64,000 nucleotides of DNA, taken from contig MELC01000084.1 in assembly GCA_001767455.1 (NCBI GenBank), positions 55,340 through 119,339 of the forward strand, read 5' to 3'. Positions 15,993-24,442 of the stretch are shown here, in pieces. Every line of letters starts with the position of its first letter. Positions within the stretch are counted from its first letter, which is position 1. This stretch comes from Acidobacteria bacterium RIFCSPLOWO2_12_FULL_66_21 (GTDB lineage Bacteria; Acidobacteriota; Vicinamibacteria; Vicinamibacterales; 2-12-FULL-66-21). The position numbers and the translations under genes were made by a program. A model generated the notes under the pieces. The model ran no database searches and was not told the DNA's origin. It saw only the letters and a list, made by a program, of their open reading frames with translations.

Positions 15993-16994
15993 ATGCCTCC
16001 AGAGATCTCGATCGTCGTGCCGATGCGCAACGAATCGCCAAACGTGGCGGAGCTGTACCGTGAGCTGACCGGCACGATGGAGGCGTTCGGCCGCCCCTAC
16101 GAAATCGTGGCAATCGACGACGGGAGCACGGACGATACGTTCGATCTCCTGGCCGGCCTGCAGGCGCGGGACCCGAGGCTGCGCATTATTCGGTTCCGCC
16201 GCAATTTCGGGCAGACCGCCGCGTTTGCCGCCGGCTTCGCGTACGCGCGCGGCCGATTCATCGTGACCTCGGACGGCGATCTCCAGAACGACCCGCGCGA
16301 CATTCCGCGCCTGGTCGAGCAGTGCGAGCGGGGCCCCGACCTCGTCGCCGGCTGGCGCAAGGACCGGAAGGATCCGTTTCTCAACCGCCGCCTGCCGTCC
16401 ATGATCGCGAACTGGATCATCTCGTTCGCGACCGGTGTGAAGCTGCACGACTACGGCTGCTCGCTGAAGGTGTTCCGGGCGGAAGTGGTCAAGCCGATGA
16501 AGCTCTACGGCGAGATGCACCGGTTTCTTCCGGCGATCGCGAGCGAGATGGGCGTCACCATCGAGGAGCGCGTGGTGAACCACCGCGCGCGTGTGCACGG
16601 GACGTCCAATTACGGAATCTCCCGCACGCTCCGCGTCATCCTGGACCTGGTGACGGTGAAGTTCCTCATCAGCTATTCGACGCGGCCGCTGCACATCTTC
16701 GGGCTGCTCGGATTCATCATGGGCTCGCTTGGCACGCTCGTGTGCGCGTGGCTGGCGTACCTGAAGTTCTTCGGCCACGAGGGCATCGGCAACCGGCCGT
16801 TGCTGCTGTTCGGGATCCTGCTCGTGTTCACCGGTGTTCAGCTCGTCACGCTCGGCCTGCTGGCCGAGATGCAGGCCCGCACCTACCACGAATCGCAAAA
16901 CAAGCCGGTGTACGTGATTCGCGAGATACGGGAAACGCTCCCGCTCGAAGGGGCGGAGCGCCTCGCAAAGGAACAGCAAGAGCGCGTCGGGTGA
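15993..16994 (+). CDS. GT2 glycosyltransferase, DPM1/GtrB-like
   Basis: A 333-residue protein with an N-terminal GT-A domain (VVPMRNESPNVAEL at the start, IDDGSTDDT, then SDGDLQNDP as the DxD metal site at about residues 94-96) and two C-terminal TM helices (about 235-255 and 270-292). This is the polyprenyl-phosphate sugar synthase layout: it would transfer a sugar from a nucleotide donor to undecaprenyl phosphate on the inner face. Start is ATG 15993; GTG 15990 immediately before it is also possible. The next truncated gene overlaps its stop as GTGA. Confidence 0.9.
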   Translation: MPPEISIVVPMRNESPNVAELYRELTGTMEAFGRPYEIVAIDDGSTDDTFDLLAGLQARDPRLRIIRFRRNFGQTAAFAAGFAYARGRFIVTSDGDLQNDPRDIPRLVEQCERGPDLVAGWRKDRKDPFLNRRLPSMIANWIISFATGVKLHDYGCSLKVFRAEVVKPMKLYGEMHRFLPAIASEMGVTIEERVVNHRARVHGTSNYGISRTLRVILDLVTVKFLISYSTRPLHIFGLLGFIMGSLGTLVCAWLAYLKFFGHEGIGNRPLLLFGILLVFTGVQLVTLGLLAEMQARTYHESQNKPVYVIREIRETLPLEGAERLAKEQQERVG

Positions 16995-17239
16995 AGATCT
17001 TCGCGACGGTGCTCGCATGCGCCGCTCTGGCCGTCCAGTCCGTCCCGGCGAGGCCCGCCCCGGCGGCGCCCGCTCCCGCGCGCCATCTCACGATCCAATC
17101 GACAACGTTTCGCACCACCGACGGTCGGCTGTTCGCCTGGCGGGGGATCACCGCGTTCAGGCTCGCCGCCATAGTCCTCAGGCGGCACGTTTTTTCCATA
17201 CCCGAAAGTCAGCCCAGCCGTTTGCTCCCCCGGAACTAG
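16991..17239 (+). pseudogene. 5' remnant of a glycoside hydrolase-like lipoprotein gene
   Basis: A GTG start overlapping the GT2 stop opens a frame with a signal-like N-terminus (residues 1-22), then TTFRTTDGRLFAWRGITAFR (39-57). This block aligns with VTFRTPDGQVFHWRGITAFR in the intact gene at 29491. After Leu58 (about position 17164) similarity stops and the frame runs into unrelated sequence ending at 17239. The stretch 17165-17286 is therefore a foreign junction. On the minus strand it reads with a CTCSTCG cysteine motif and WADFRVWKKRAA, which might be a transposase-like end, but this was not recognised with confidence. Confidence 0.7.
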
Positions 17240-17286
17240 GCCTTTTTCCGCCCGAACCGCAAGTGCTGCAGGTGCAGTGAGGGCCT

Positions 17287-20200
17287 ATGACTTCACAACT
17301 GTGTAAGTACGCATTCGCTTTTGCGTGTGTGGTGCTGACCACGGCCGCTCCGACCGCCACGCAACCCTCCGACCTCTTTATCTCCGAGTACATCGAGGGG
17401 TCGTCCAACAACAAGGCGATCGAGATCTACAACGGCACCGGCGCGCCCATCGACCTCGCGGCGGGGGCGTACAACATCCAGGTGTCCTTCAACGGCCTCA
17501 ACAACCCGCAGCTGACGATCAATCTGTCAGGCACCGTGGCTGACGGCGACGTCTTCGTCGTCGCCCACGCGCAGGCGAGCGCCGCAATCCTGGCCCAGGC
17601 CGATCAGACGAACGGGTACACCTGGTACAACGGCGATGATGCGGTCGTCTTGAGGAAGGGCACCACCATCATCGATGCGATCGGACGGATTGGCTTCGAT
17701 CCGGGCACCGAGTGGGGCAGTGGCGTGACGTCCACCGCCGACAGCACGCTCCGCCGGAAGGGCACCGTGTCGGCCGGCGATGCCAACGCGTTCGACGCGT
17801 TCGACCCATCAATCGAATGGGAGGGTTTTCCCGTTGACACATTCACGGGGTTGGGATGTTTCGCCGCGAATTGCGGATCGAACTTCCCGGTGAGTATCGC
17901 GTGCGGTTCAACTGTTGTGCTCCAGCAGGGCGGCACGGCGAACCGCGCCGTGACCGCGACCGACCCTGACGGCACGGTGACGAGCCTCGTCGTTTCGAGC
18001 GTCACCCCTGTTCCATTGTCGGGATCGATCAGCAGAACCTCCTTCACGGGCGCTTCCAGTGTCGGAGGGGTGGCGACCTCCGTCGTGACCGTCACTTCGA
18101 GCGTCCCTGCCGGCAGCTATTCCGTGCTGATGCACGCCGAGAATAACGACCCGACTCCACAAAGCGCCGAGTGCACCCTTGCGGTCAGTGTCACGACTCC
18201 GCCCGTCCTGGAGATCTTCACGATCCAGGGAAGCGGCGCCGCGTCGCCGTCCGTGGGTCAGGTGGTCCGGACGAACGACAACATCGTCACCGCGCTGGCG
18301 TGGGGGACCGCGGGATACAACGGGTTCTTCATCCAGACGCCGGATGCGCGCGCGGACGCGTCCGATCGGACGTCGAACGGACTCTTCGTCTTCACCGGCT
18401 CGGCTCCCGCGGTGAGCGTCGGCGACCAGGTTGACGTTGTCGCCAGAGTGGCGGAGTTCTTCACCCAGACCGAGCTGGTGAGCGCCGCCGTCACCGTGGA
18501 TTCGAGCGGCAATTCACTGCCGGCGGCCGTCCTGCTGACGCAGGTCGCGCCGGGCGTGTTCGTGCCGTCGCACGATCAGCCGTGGCCGCCCAACGAGTTG
18601 GAGCGCTTCGAGGGGATGCGCGTCCGCGTCGAAGATGGGCGCACGACCGCGCCCACAGACAACTTCGGCGACACGCCGATCGTCGCCGACAACACGCGTG
18701 CCTTCCGCGAACCGGGCATGGAATATCCGGGCTTCTTCGGCTATCCCGTGATCTGGGACGGCAATCCCGAGGAGTTCGAGATCAATCCTGACGGTGCAGG
18801 GCTGGCGGACGTCAGCTTGCCGGCGGGTTCGGTGATCCACGTCGCCGAAGGGCCGCTGGCGGTCTCGTTCAGCGATTATCAGATCTGGCCGACCACCTTC
18901 AGCTACACCGCGGCGGCGCTGCCGCGCCCGGTCCGCGCGCGCTATGCGGGCGAGCTGACGGTGGCCAGTCAGAACCTGCTGCGGTTCTTCGATGCGGATC
19001 CGACCAACGGGCCCGACGACGGGCCGGTCAGCCTCGCGCAGTACCAGGCTCGCCTCGCGAAGGCGTCGCTGCACATCCGCACGGTGCTCGGGGCGCCCGA
19101 CGTCCTCTCGCTCGAGGAGGTCGAGAATATCGGTGTCCTCACCGATCTCGCGGCGCGGATTGCGAGCGACGATCCGTCGCTCGTTTACAGCGCGTACCTG
19201 CTCGAGGGTAACGACATCGGCGGCATCGACACCGGATTCCTGGTGCGCAACACGGTGAGCGTCACTGCGCCCCTTGCGCAGGTTGGCGCGGATACGATCT
19301 TCGACTTCGAGTTGGATGGCAGTCTGCTGAACGATCGCCCGCCACTGGTACTCCAGGCGGAGTACGTCGCGAACGGCGCGCCGTTCCCGTTCACCGTCAT
19401 TGGCGTGCACAACCGGTCTCTCACCAATACCGAGGGGACGAGTTCCACCGCGAACCGCAATCGGCACAAGCGGCTGGAGCAGGCCACTGAACTCGCGCAG
19501 TACATCCAGTCGCTCCAGGTCGCCCATCCCGCGCGGCGCATCGTCGTGACGGGCGACTTCAACGCCTTCCAGTTCAGCGACGGTTACGTGGACGTCGTGG
19601 GCATCCTCACGGGGAATCTGGATCCGAACGGCGCGATTCTGCCGGGCGCCGACTACGTGGAGCCGAACCTCGTGGATCGCGTCAACGATCTGCCGGCCTC
19701 CGAACAGTATTCGTTCGTGTTCCAGGGCAGCGCGCAGGTGCTCGATCACATGCTCACGTCGCAGACCCTCAACGACTTCGTCAGGGGCCTCGCGTACGCG
19801 CGCGGCAACGCGGACGCGCCCGCATCGCTGCAGGCGGATCCGACCACGCCGCTGCGGACGTCGGATCACGACGGCGAGGTGCTGTTCGTGATGACCGATC
19901 ACGACGCTGACGGCGTGCCGGACGATGTGGACAACTGCTCGATCAGCCCGAACGCGAACCAGGCCGACTACGACGGCGACGGCCTGGGCGACGCGTGCGA
20001 TGCGGACGACGACAACGACGGCGTGGCGGATGTGACCGATGCCTGCCCGCTGTCGCTTGCGACGCCCGCGACGGTCGTCATCGATGCGTGCCACACGGGC
20101 ATCGCGGATCAGGTGTTGCCCACCGGCTGCTCGATTACTGAGTCTGTGCAGTCGATCGCCAACGCCTCGTGGACGCACGGGCTCTTCGTCAGCCGGGTCT

Positions 20201-20295
20201 CACATCTGGCGACGGACCTTCGCAAGGACGGATGGATTTCGAACAAGGAGAGAAGCGAGCTCGTGCGCTGCGCGGCCTGGGCGAATATACGGTGA
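17287..20295 (+). CDS. large secreted nuclease (ExeM/NucH-like) with lamin-tail domain
   Basis: A 1002-residue exported protein. It has a signal peptide (1-25), a lamin-tail domain (about 27-170, starting LFISEYIEGSSNNKAIEIYN), an Ig-like module (195-300), an OB/YhcR-like region (305-540) and an endonuclease/exonuclease/phosphatase domain (555-870). Catalytic marks there are VASQNLLRFF, LEEVENIG, TGDFNAF and the C-terminal SDHDGE. A thrombospondin type-3-like Ca-binding stretch (DHDADGVPDDVDNC, then DGDGLGDACDADDDNDG) follows, and a short C-terminal helical domain ends the protein. It is likely to degrade extracellular DNA, perhaps for phosphate or biofilm turnover. ATG 17287 is close behind a GAGGG. 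Confidence 0.88.
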   Translation: MTSQLCKYAFAFACVVLTTAAPTATQPSDLFISEYIEGSSNNKAIEIYNGTGAPIDLAAGAYNIQVSFNGLNNPQLTINLSGTVADGDVFVVAHAQASAAILAQADQTNGYTWYNGDDAVVLRKGTTIIDAIGRIGFDPGTEWGSGVTSTADSTLRRKGTVSAGDANAFDAFDPSIEWEGFPVDTFTGLGCFAANCGSNFPVSIACGSTVVLQQGGTANRAVTATDPDGTVTSLVVSSVTPVPLSGSISRTSFTGASSVGGVATSVVTVTSSVPAGSYSVLMHAENNDPTPQSAECTLAVSVTTPPVLEIFTIQGSGAASPSVGQVVRTNDNIVTALAWGTAGYNGFFIQTPDARADASDRTSNGLFVFTGSAPAVSVGDQVDVVARVAEFFTQTELVSAAVTVDSSGNSLPAAVLLTQVAPGVFVPSHDQPWPPNELERFEGMRVRVEDGRTTAPTDNFGDTPIVADNTRAFREPGMEYPGFFGYPVIWDGNPEEFEINPDGAGLADVSLPAGSVIHVAEGPLAVSFSDYQIWPTTFSYTAAALPRPVRARYAGELTVASQNLLRFFDADPTNGPDDGPVSLAQYQARLAKASLHIRTVLGAPDVLSLEEVENIGVLTDLAARIASDDPSLVYSAYLLEGNDIGGIDTGFLVRNTVSVTAPLAQVGADTIFDFELDGSLLNDRPPLVLQAEYVANGAPFPFTVIGVHNRSLTNTEGTSSTANRNRHKRLEQATELAQYIQSLQVAHPARRIVVTGDFNAFQFSDGYVDVVGILTGNLDPNGAILPGADYVEPNLVDRVNDLPASEQYSFVFQGSAQVLDHMLTSQTLNDFVRGLAYARGNADAPASLQADPTTPLRTSDHDGEVLFVMTDHDADGVPDDVDNCSISPNANQADYDGDGLGDACDADDDNDGVADVTDACPLSLATPATVVIDACHTGIADQVLPTGCSITESVQSIANASWTHGLFVSRVSHLATDLRKDGWISNKERSELVRCAAWANIR

Positions 20296-20301
20296 AACGA
20301 T

Positions 20302-20381
20302 CGTCAGTCGATAGTCGATAGTCAAAGTCGGGTCGAAGTCCAGTCAAAGTCAAAGTCGGCGCCGGCCCTCACAGGGCCGGC
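20302..20381. repeat. AGTCAAAGTC word array plus hairpin, convergent gap
   Basis: 20302-20358 consists of AGTCGATAGTCGATAGTC followed by GTCAAAGTC words. Its complement (GACTTTGACTTTGAC, TATCGACTATCGACT) is the same family as the arrays at 15265 and 60697. It is followed by a perfect 9-bp stem GCCGGCCCT-CAC-AGGGCCGGC (20361-20381) that could end transcription of either convergent gene, although no U-tract follows. Confidence 0.65.
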
Positions 20382-20397
20382 GTCACTGTCTCGGGAC

Positions 20398-21192
20398 TCA
20401 GGGGACATCGAAGGAGGCGGCGATGGCGTCGAGGAAGACTTCCGCCATGCGCTGGTAGCCGGCCTCGGTGAGGTGCAGGCCGTCCTCGCCGACGAGAGAC
20501 AGCGGGATGAGCGCATAGAGATCGACAATGCGTGCGTCCTTCTTTCCCGCCATCACCTTCAGTGCGTCGTTGTAGCGGCCGAGGAACGGGGCGGCCTCGC
20601 CGCGCGCCGGCGCGCCGCCGGTGCGCTGGGGCGGCAGCGTGGCCAGCATCACCTCGATGCGGCGTCCTCTCGCGTCGCGCACCATGTCCTCCATGGCGTT
20701 GACAGCCAGCGAGATCCCGTCGTCGATGGCGGTGTTGCCCTGGCCGGCCAACTTGGACATATCGTTGGCGCCTTCGAGCAGCAGCAGGAGCTGCGGCCCG
20801 GCCTCGCTCAGCCGGTCGTTGAAGCGCTGTCGCGTCGGGCCGTCGGTCGCGGCCTCCCCGGCTTGCCCCGCGTTCAGCACCACGATTGTCTGTGATGTGT
20901 AGCGCGCCGTGGTGAGCTGCTGGAGCTTGTACGGATACGATTCAGGCTTACCCGCGGTCAGCGGCGCGAAGGGCAGCGGCGTCGAGGTCGTGCCTTCCGT
21001 CATGCTGTCGCCGAACGCCAGAATCTGCGTCAGTCCGAGCACTGGCGTCGGTGGAGAATCCGGCGGAATGGGGCCGGACGGCTGATACGGCGGCGTCGTG
21101 ACCGGCGGCGTGGGACCCGTAGGCGACGATCCGCCGCAGCGTGCGGTGACGACGGCTGCCGCCACGCCGATGAGGAACTTCCGTCGCTGCAT
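20398..21192 (-). CDS. SGNH/GDSL hydrolase, exported
   Basis: A 264-residue esterase. The N-terminus RRKFLIGVAAAVVTARCGGSS is Tat-like and carries a possible lipoprotein Cys at residue 19. A Pro/Thr-rich linker (to about 50) precedes the hydrolase domain. Block I is AFGDSMTEGT with the nucleophile Ser, block II has the oxyanion Gly in NAGQAGE, block III is EGANDMS and block V is DGLHLTEAGY with the catalytic Asp-His. It may remove acyl groups from surface glycans, which fits its neighbourhood. ATG 21192 is chosen; an in-frame ATG 21 bases upstream exists. Confidence 0.85.
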   Translation of the reverse strand: MQRRKFLIGVAAAVVTARCGGSSPTGPTPPVTTPPYQPSGPIPPDSPPTPVLGLTQILAFGDSMTEGTTSTPLPFAPLTAGKPESYPYKLQQLTTARYTSQTIVVLNAGQAGEAATDGPTRQRFNDRLSEAGPQLLLLLEGANDMSKLAGQGNTAIDDGISLAVNAMEDMVRDARGRRIEVMLATLPPQRTGGAPARGEAAPFLGRYNDALKVMAGKKDARIVDLYALIPLSLVGEDGLHLTEAGYQRMAEVFLDAIAASFDVP

Positions 21193-21229
21193 GTGAACCA
21201 AGAAGATTACCATGTAACATCGCAGAGGC

Positions 21230-21325
21230 TTGCGAGTCCGCCTGCTTCTCGTCGCCATCCTGGCGTCCGCCATCGCTGCGGGCGTCATCGGCCTCGACTG
21301 GGGCCTGCCGTACAGATGGAAGTAG
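21230..21325 (+). pseudogene. 5' fragment of a GT39-like gene
   Basis: A 31-codon frame from TTG 21230 encodes one hydrophobic helix followed by GLDWGLPYRWK and a stop. In GT39-type membrane glycosyltransferases the first TM helix is typically followed by a LDWGLPYxWHPDE motif, so this looks like the start of such a gene cut exactly where the conserved HPDE would come. The stop is at the boundary with the word array that starts at 21324. No Shine-Dalgarno. Its identity rests on one short motif. Confidence 0.5.
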
Positions 21326-21515
21326 CTGGCAGCAGGCAGCTGGCGGCAGGCAGAAGGACCAGCAGGCAGCACGCAGCCGGCAGCTGGCAGTGAGTCGACG
21401 CTGTCAACTGCAAACTCCCAACTCCCAACTCCCAACCTCCACTGTCCAATCCGACCGAAGGTGACGCAGCGGGACAGCGGGATCCACTGCCGGCTGCTTG
21501 CTGCCTACTGCCCGC
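21324..21515. repeat. composite inverted word array, divergent gap
   Basis: The left arm (21324-21391) is made of GGCAGCAGGCAGCTGGC words. A central CAACTCCCAACTCCCAAC block occupies 21405-21437. The right arm (21487-21513) reads TGCCGGCTGCTTGCTGCC, largely the complement of the left arm. The central word recurs in larC at 59584-59634. The array fills most of the 351-bp gap between the SGNH gene and the YvcK-like gene. Confidence 0.75.
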
Positions 21516-21531
21516 TTCAGCAGAGCAGTGT

Positions 21532-21543
21532 CATAATTGCCCC
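21532..21543 (+). promoter_or_regulatory. -10 box for a leaderless yvcK-like transcript
   Basis: CATAAT (21532-21537) is followed by exactly six bases and then the GTG start at 21544, so transcription would begin at the start codon. No Shine-Dalgarno and no clear -35 box are visible. Confidence 0.4.
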
Positions 21544-23691
21544 GTGCCCGCAGCCAACGCAGGTTCCCGCCTGTCCGACGGGCGTCAGCTCAACGTCGTC
21601 CTGTTCTCCGGCGGGCGCGGCGCCGGGGTGCTGACGCGGCAACTCGTTGGGAACCCCCAGGTTTCGCTCACGATCGCGATCAACGGGTACGACGATGGCG
21701 CGTCGACGGGGGAGGTGCGGCGGTTCCTGGGCGACAGCCTGGGCCCATCGGACTTCCGCAAGAACGCGTCGCGCCTGGCTTCCGAGCTGAAGTCCTGCAA
21801 CCCCGCGCTCATCGAGCTGCTGGACGCGAGGCTCCCGGCGGGGGCCACCGATGCCGATCTGCGGGCGGCGTTGGACGCCGTGGCCGGCGGTGCGGGCGAC
21901 CCGGCGATCGAAGCGCCGGCGGCACGGCTCGACATCGAATCGCGCGAGGCCCTCTCGCGCGCGCTGTCGCGATTCGCCGGCGAGCTCGGCGGCGGCCGCG
22001 CGTTCGATTTCTCGGACTGCAGCCTCGGCAACCTGGTCTTCGCGGGCCTGTTCCTCCTTTCCGCGCGCGATTTCAATCGAACGGTCGATGCCTACGCGGC
22101 GCTCGTGGGCCTGCGGCCGGGACTGATCGACAACGTGACGGACGGAACCAACGCCTGGCTCGTCGGCCTCGATGCCGGCGCGCGGCTCCTCGCAAGCGAG
22201 GAGGAGATCGTCGATGCCGAGCGGCCCAACAGTATCCGGGACATCTTCCTGATCGACCGGCCGCTGACGGCACAGGAGGCCGCTGCGATTCGCGAGTCAC
22301 CTGCGGCGGCTGAGGCGCTGCTGGAGGCACGGACGGCGCGCGTGGGGCTGAACCCCCGACTCGCCGGGCGGGTCGCCGCCGCCGATTTGATCATCTACGC
22401 GCCTGGCACGCAGCACTCGAGCCTGTTTCCGTCGTATTTGACGCCGGGGTTGAGTGCCGCGATTGTGGCCAACCTGACCGCCATCAAGCTGCTCATCACG
22501 AATATCCAGTCCGACGCGGAGATCGCCGGCCGGAACGCGCTCGACATCATCGGCCGCGCGGTGTTCTACCTGAAGGAAAAGGGACGGCTGCAGGCACCGA
22601 CCCCGTGCCTGATTACCCACTACCTCGTGAACGATCCGGGTTATTCGGAGAGCGAGAAGCCGTACGTTCCGCTCGGACCGATCGACACGATCGAGGATCC
22701 GCGCCTGGTGCGGATCGGAAACTACGAGGAAGGCGTGAGCGGCCGGCACGATGCGGCGCGCGTGCTTGCGCCGTTCATCGCGTCGATCCTGGGGCGCGAG
22801 GAGCGCCGGCGCGTCGCGGTCCTGCTGCACGACGCTGGGTCGATCAACAAGATCGCGCAGACCCTGCTCGAGATGGTCCGCGGCGGCATCGATCGGCTGC
22901 CCCTCGACCTCACCGTCTTCTACGGCAGCCGCGAGGCCCTCGACTCGCGATTCACCGGCAGCCTGCCGTTCGCGGTCCGGCGGTTGCCGGACGGCGACGC
23001 CTCGTTCGCGCGAGAGGCGCGCGCCGGCGGGTTCGATTACGTCATGCTGTTCGAGTCATCGGGCATGTACCGCGGCGAGGATCTCGCCGGCCTGGCGTCC
23101 CACTTGGGCGGCGGGCGGCTGGACGCCGTGTGGGGCAGCCGGCGGCTGTCCGTACGCGACATCGAGGAATCCTACCGGCTTCGGTACCGCAAGAACGCGT
23201 TGCTCGGCTTCATCAGCCACGCGGGCAGTCATCTGCTCAGCCTGGCCTATCTCGCGTTCTACCGCCGGTACATTTCGGACACGTTGTCGGCGGTTCGCGC
23301 GGTGCGGGCCGACGTCGCATTCGACCCCTCCGTGGATCTGACGGACAAGCGTGCGAATCACCAGATGCTCTCCGCCTTGCTCCGCCGGAAGGCCGAGATT
23401 CTCGAGATTCCGGTCCAGTTCTTCCCGATCTCGCCCGAGAAGGTAAAGCGCACGAGCCCCCTCGATGGGCTGCAGGCCCTCGGCACGCTCGTGTGGCGGC
23501 GGTTCACCGCGCGCGACGCGGACTCCGGGGCCGGTGTCGGCGACGCGGGTGAGGCCGTCCCGCAACAAGCCCGACCTGACCGCCTCCGCCAAGGCTCCGG
23601 CGAGTCCGCCGAAGCGCTGCGCGCGAAGGCGGAAGGTCGGGCCTACGAGAGGGCGGATGTGCCCCCGGCGGATCCGGAGCGGTTGCGCTGA
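21544..23691 (+). CDS. YvcK/CofD-like domain fused to a degenerate GT2 domain
   Basis: A 715-residue fusion. Residues about 15-345 match the YvcK/CofD fold: VVLFSGGRGAGVL at the nucleotide-binding turn, INGYDDGASTGEVRRFLG, GPSDFRKNASRLA, CSLGNLVFAGLF and ADLIIYAPGTQHSSLFPS. CofD transfers 2-phospholactate; YvcK controls envelope precursor metabolism. Residues about 425-655 align with the GT2 protein encoded two genes downstream (DAVWGSRRL, RYISDTLSAVR, AEILEIPVQFFPIS), but the metal-binding DAD is replaced by ESS (504-506), so the domain is probably not a metal-dependent transferase. The C-terminal tail (from about 660) derives from a repeat element. Start GTG 21544. First gene of a three-gene operon. 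Confidence 0.85.
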   Translation: MPAANAGSRLSDGRQLNVVLFSGGRGAGVLTRQLVGNPQVSLTIAINGYDDGASTGEVRRFLGDSLGPSDFRKNASRLASELKSCNPALIELLDARLPAGATDADLRAALDAVAGGAGDPAIEAPAARLDIESREALSRALSRFAGELGGGRAFDFSDCSLGNLVFAGLFLLSARDFNRTVDAYAALVGLRPGLIDNVTDGTNAWLVGLDAGARLLASEEEIVDAERPNSIRDIFLIDRPLTAQEAAAIRESPAAAEALLEARTARVGLNPRLAGRVAAADLIIYAPGTQHSSLFPSYLTPGLSAAIVANLTAIKLLITNIQSDAEIAGRNALDIIGRAVFYLKEKGRLQAPTPCLITHYLVNDPGYSESEKPYVPLGPIDTIEDPRLVRIGNYEEGVSGRHDAARVLAPFIASILGREERRRVAVLLHDAGSINKIAQTLLEMVRGGIDRLPLDLTVFYGSREALDSRFTGSLPFAVRRLPDGDASFAREARAGGFDYVMLFESSGMYRGEDLAGLASHLGGGRLDAVWGSRRLSVRDIEESYRLRYRKNALLGFISHAGSHLLSLAYLAFYRRYISDTLSAVRAVRADVAFDPSVDLTDKRANHQMLSALLRRKAEILEIPVQFFPISPEKVKRTSPLDGLQALGTLVWRRFTARDADSGAGVGDAGEAVPQQARPDRLRQGSGESAEALRAKAEGRAYERADVPPADPERLR
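23569..23642 (+). repeat. palindromic repeat element inside the yvcK-like coding tail
   Basis: A 74-bp element bounded by a perfect 9-bp inverted repeat GCCCGACCT/AGGTCGGGC, with an inner GCCTCCGCC/GGCGGA near-palindrome. It lies in frame and encodes the low-complexity tail of the preceding protein. The same terminal repeat forms the 20-bp palindrome at 38404-38423. Confidence 0.7.
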
Positions 23692-23695
23692 TCCG

Positions 23696-24442
23696 ATGTT
23701 GCGCCTTCTCATCATCCCCGCGGCGGGCGTTGGGTCGCGCCTGGGCGGCACCGTGCCGAAGGTACTCGTGCAGGTGGGCGGTGTGCCGATGCTCGATCGG
23801 ATTCTGGCGCTCCATGCCACCGCGGTGGACGGTGTCGTCGTGGTACTGCATCCGGCGTTCGCGGCGGAGGTGCAGCGCCACATCATGGCGCGGGCGGACC
23901 GCGACCGGATCGCGACCGCCATCCAGCAGGCGCCGACCGGCATGCTCGACGCGATCCTGGCGGCCGCGCCCGCCGTCGATCGCGCCGCGCCGTCCAGCAT
24001 CTGGATTACCTGGTGCGACCAGGTCGCCGTGCATCCGCATACGATCGAGCGTCTTGCCGCACTCACGTCGGCGCGGCCCGACGCTGCGATCGTGATGCCG
24101 ACCGTCACACGGACGGACCCCTACATCCATCTCGAGCGCGACGCCGCCGGACGGATCGTGCGCGTCCTGCACCGGCGCGAAGGGGACGCGATGCCGGACG
24201 CGGGCGAGAGCGACATGGGCCTGTTCGCCCTGTCCTCGCATGCGTACCGCGACCTTCTGCCGGCGTATGCCCGGGAGGTGGAAACGGGCGGCGCCACAGG
24301 CGAACGCAACTTCCTGCCGTTCATTCCGTGGGCGGCCGCGCGCGCGGCGGTGACGACCTTTGCGTGCGAGCACCCGATGGAAGCGGTCGGCGTGAACACG
24401 CCTGACGAGCTGCGCGCAGTCGAAGCGTATCTGGCGGGATGA
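23696..24442 (+). CDS. sugar-phosphate nucleotidyltransferase-like protein
   Basis: A 248-residue NTP-transferase (GT-A-like fold) enzyme. The N-terminal nucleotide-binding loop is IIPAAGVGSRLGGTVPKVLVQVGG (residues 5-28, last Lys probably catalytic). A metal-site Asp is in ITWCDQVAVH, and SDMGLFALSSHAY and ATGERNFLPFI are substrate-side segments. It most resembles enzymes that activate sugar-1-phosphates as NDP-sugars; IspD-type cytidylyltransferases share the loop. It lies 4 bp after the YvcK-like gene and overlaps the GT2 start. Confidence 0.82.
   Translation: MLRLLIIPAAGVGSRLGGTVPKVLVQVGGVPMLDRILALHATAVDGVVVVLHPAFAAEVQRHIMARADRDRIATAIQQAPTGMLDAILAAAPAVDRAAPSSIWITWCDQVAVHPHTIERLAALTSARPDAAIVMPTVTRTDPYIHLERDAAGRIVRVLHRREGDAMPDAGESDMGLFALSSHAYRDLLPAYAREVETGGATGERNFLPFIPWAAARAAVTTFACEHPMEAVGVNTPDELRAVEAYLAG

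Noticed and set aside
20361-20381. Intrinsic terminator with U-tract
   Set aside because: The 9-bp stem is perfect but no run of T follows on either side, so it is listed only as a hairpin within the repeat.
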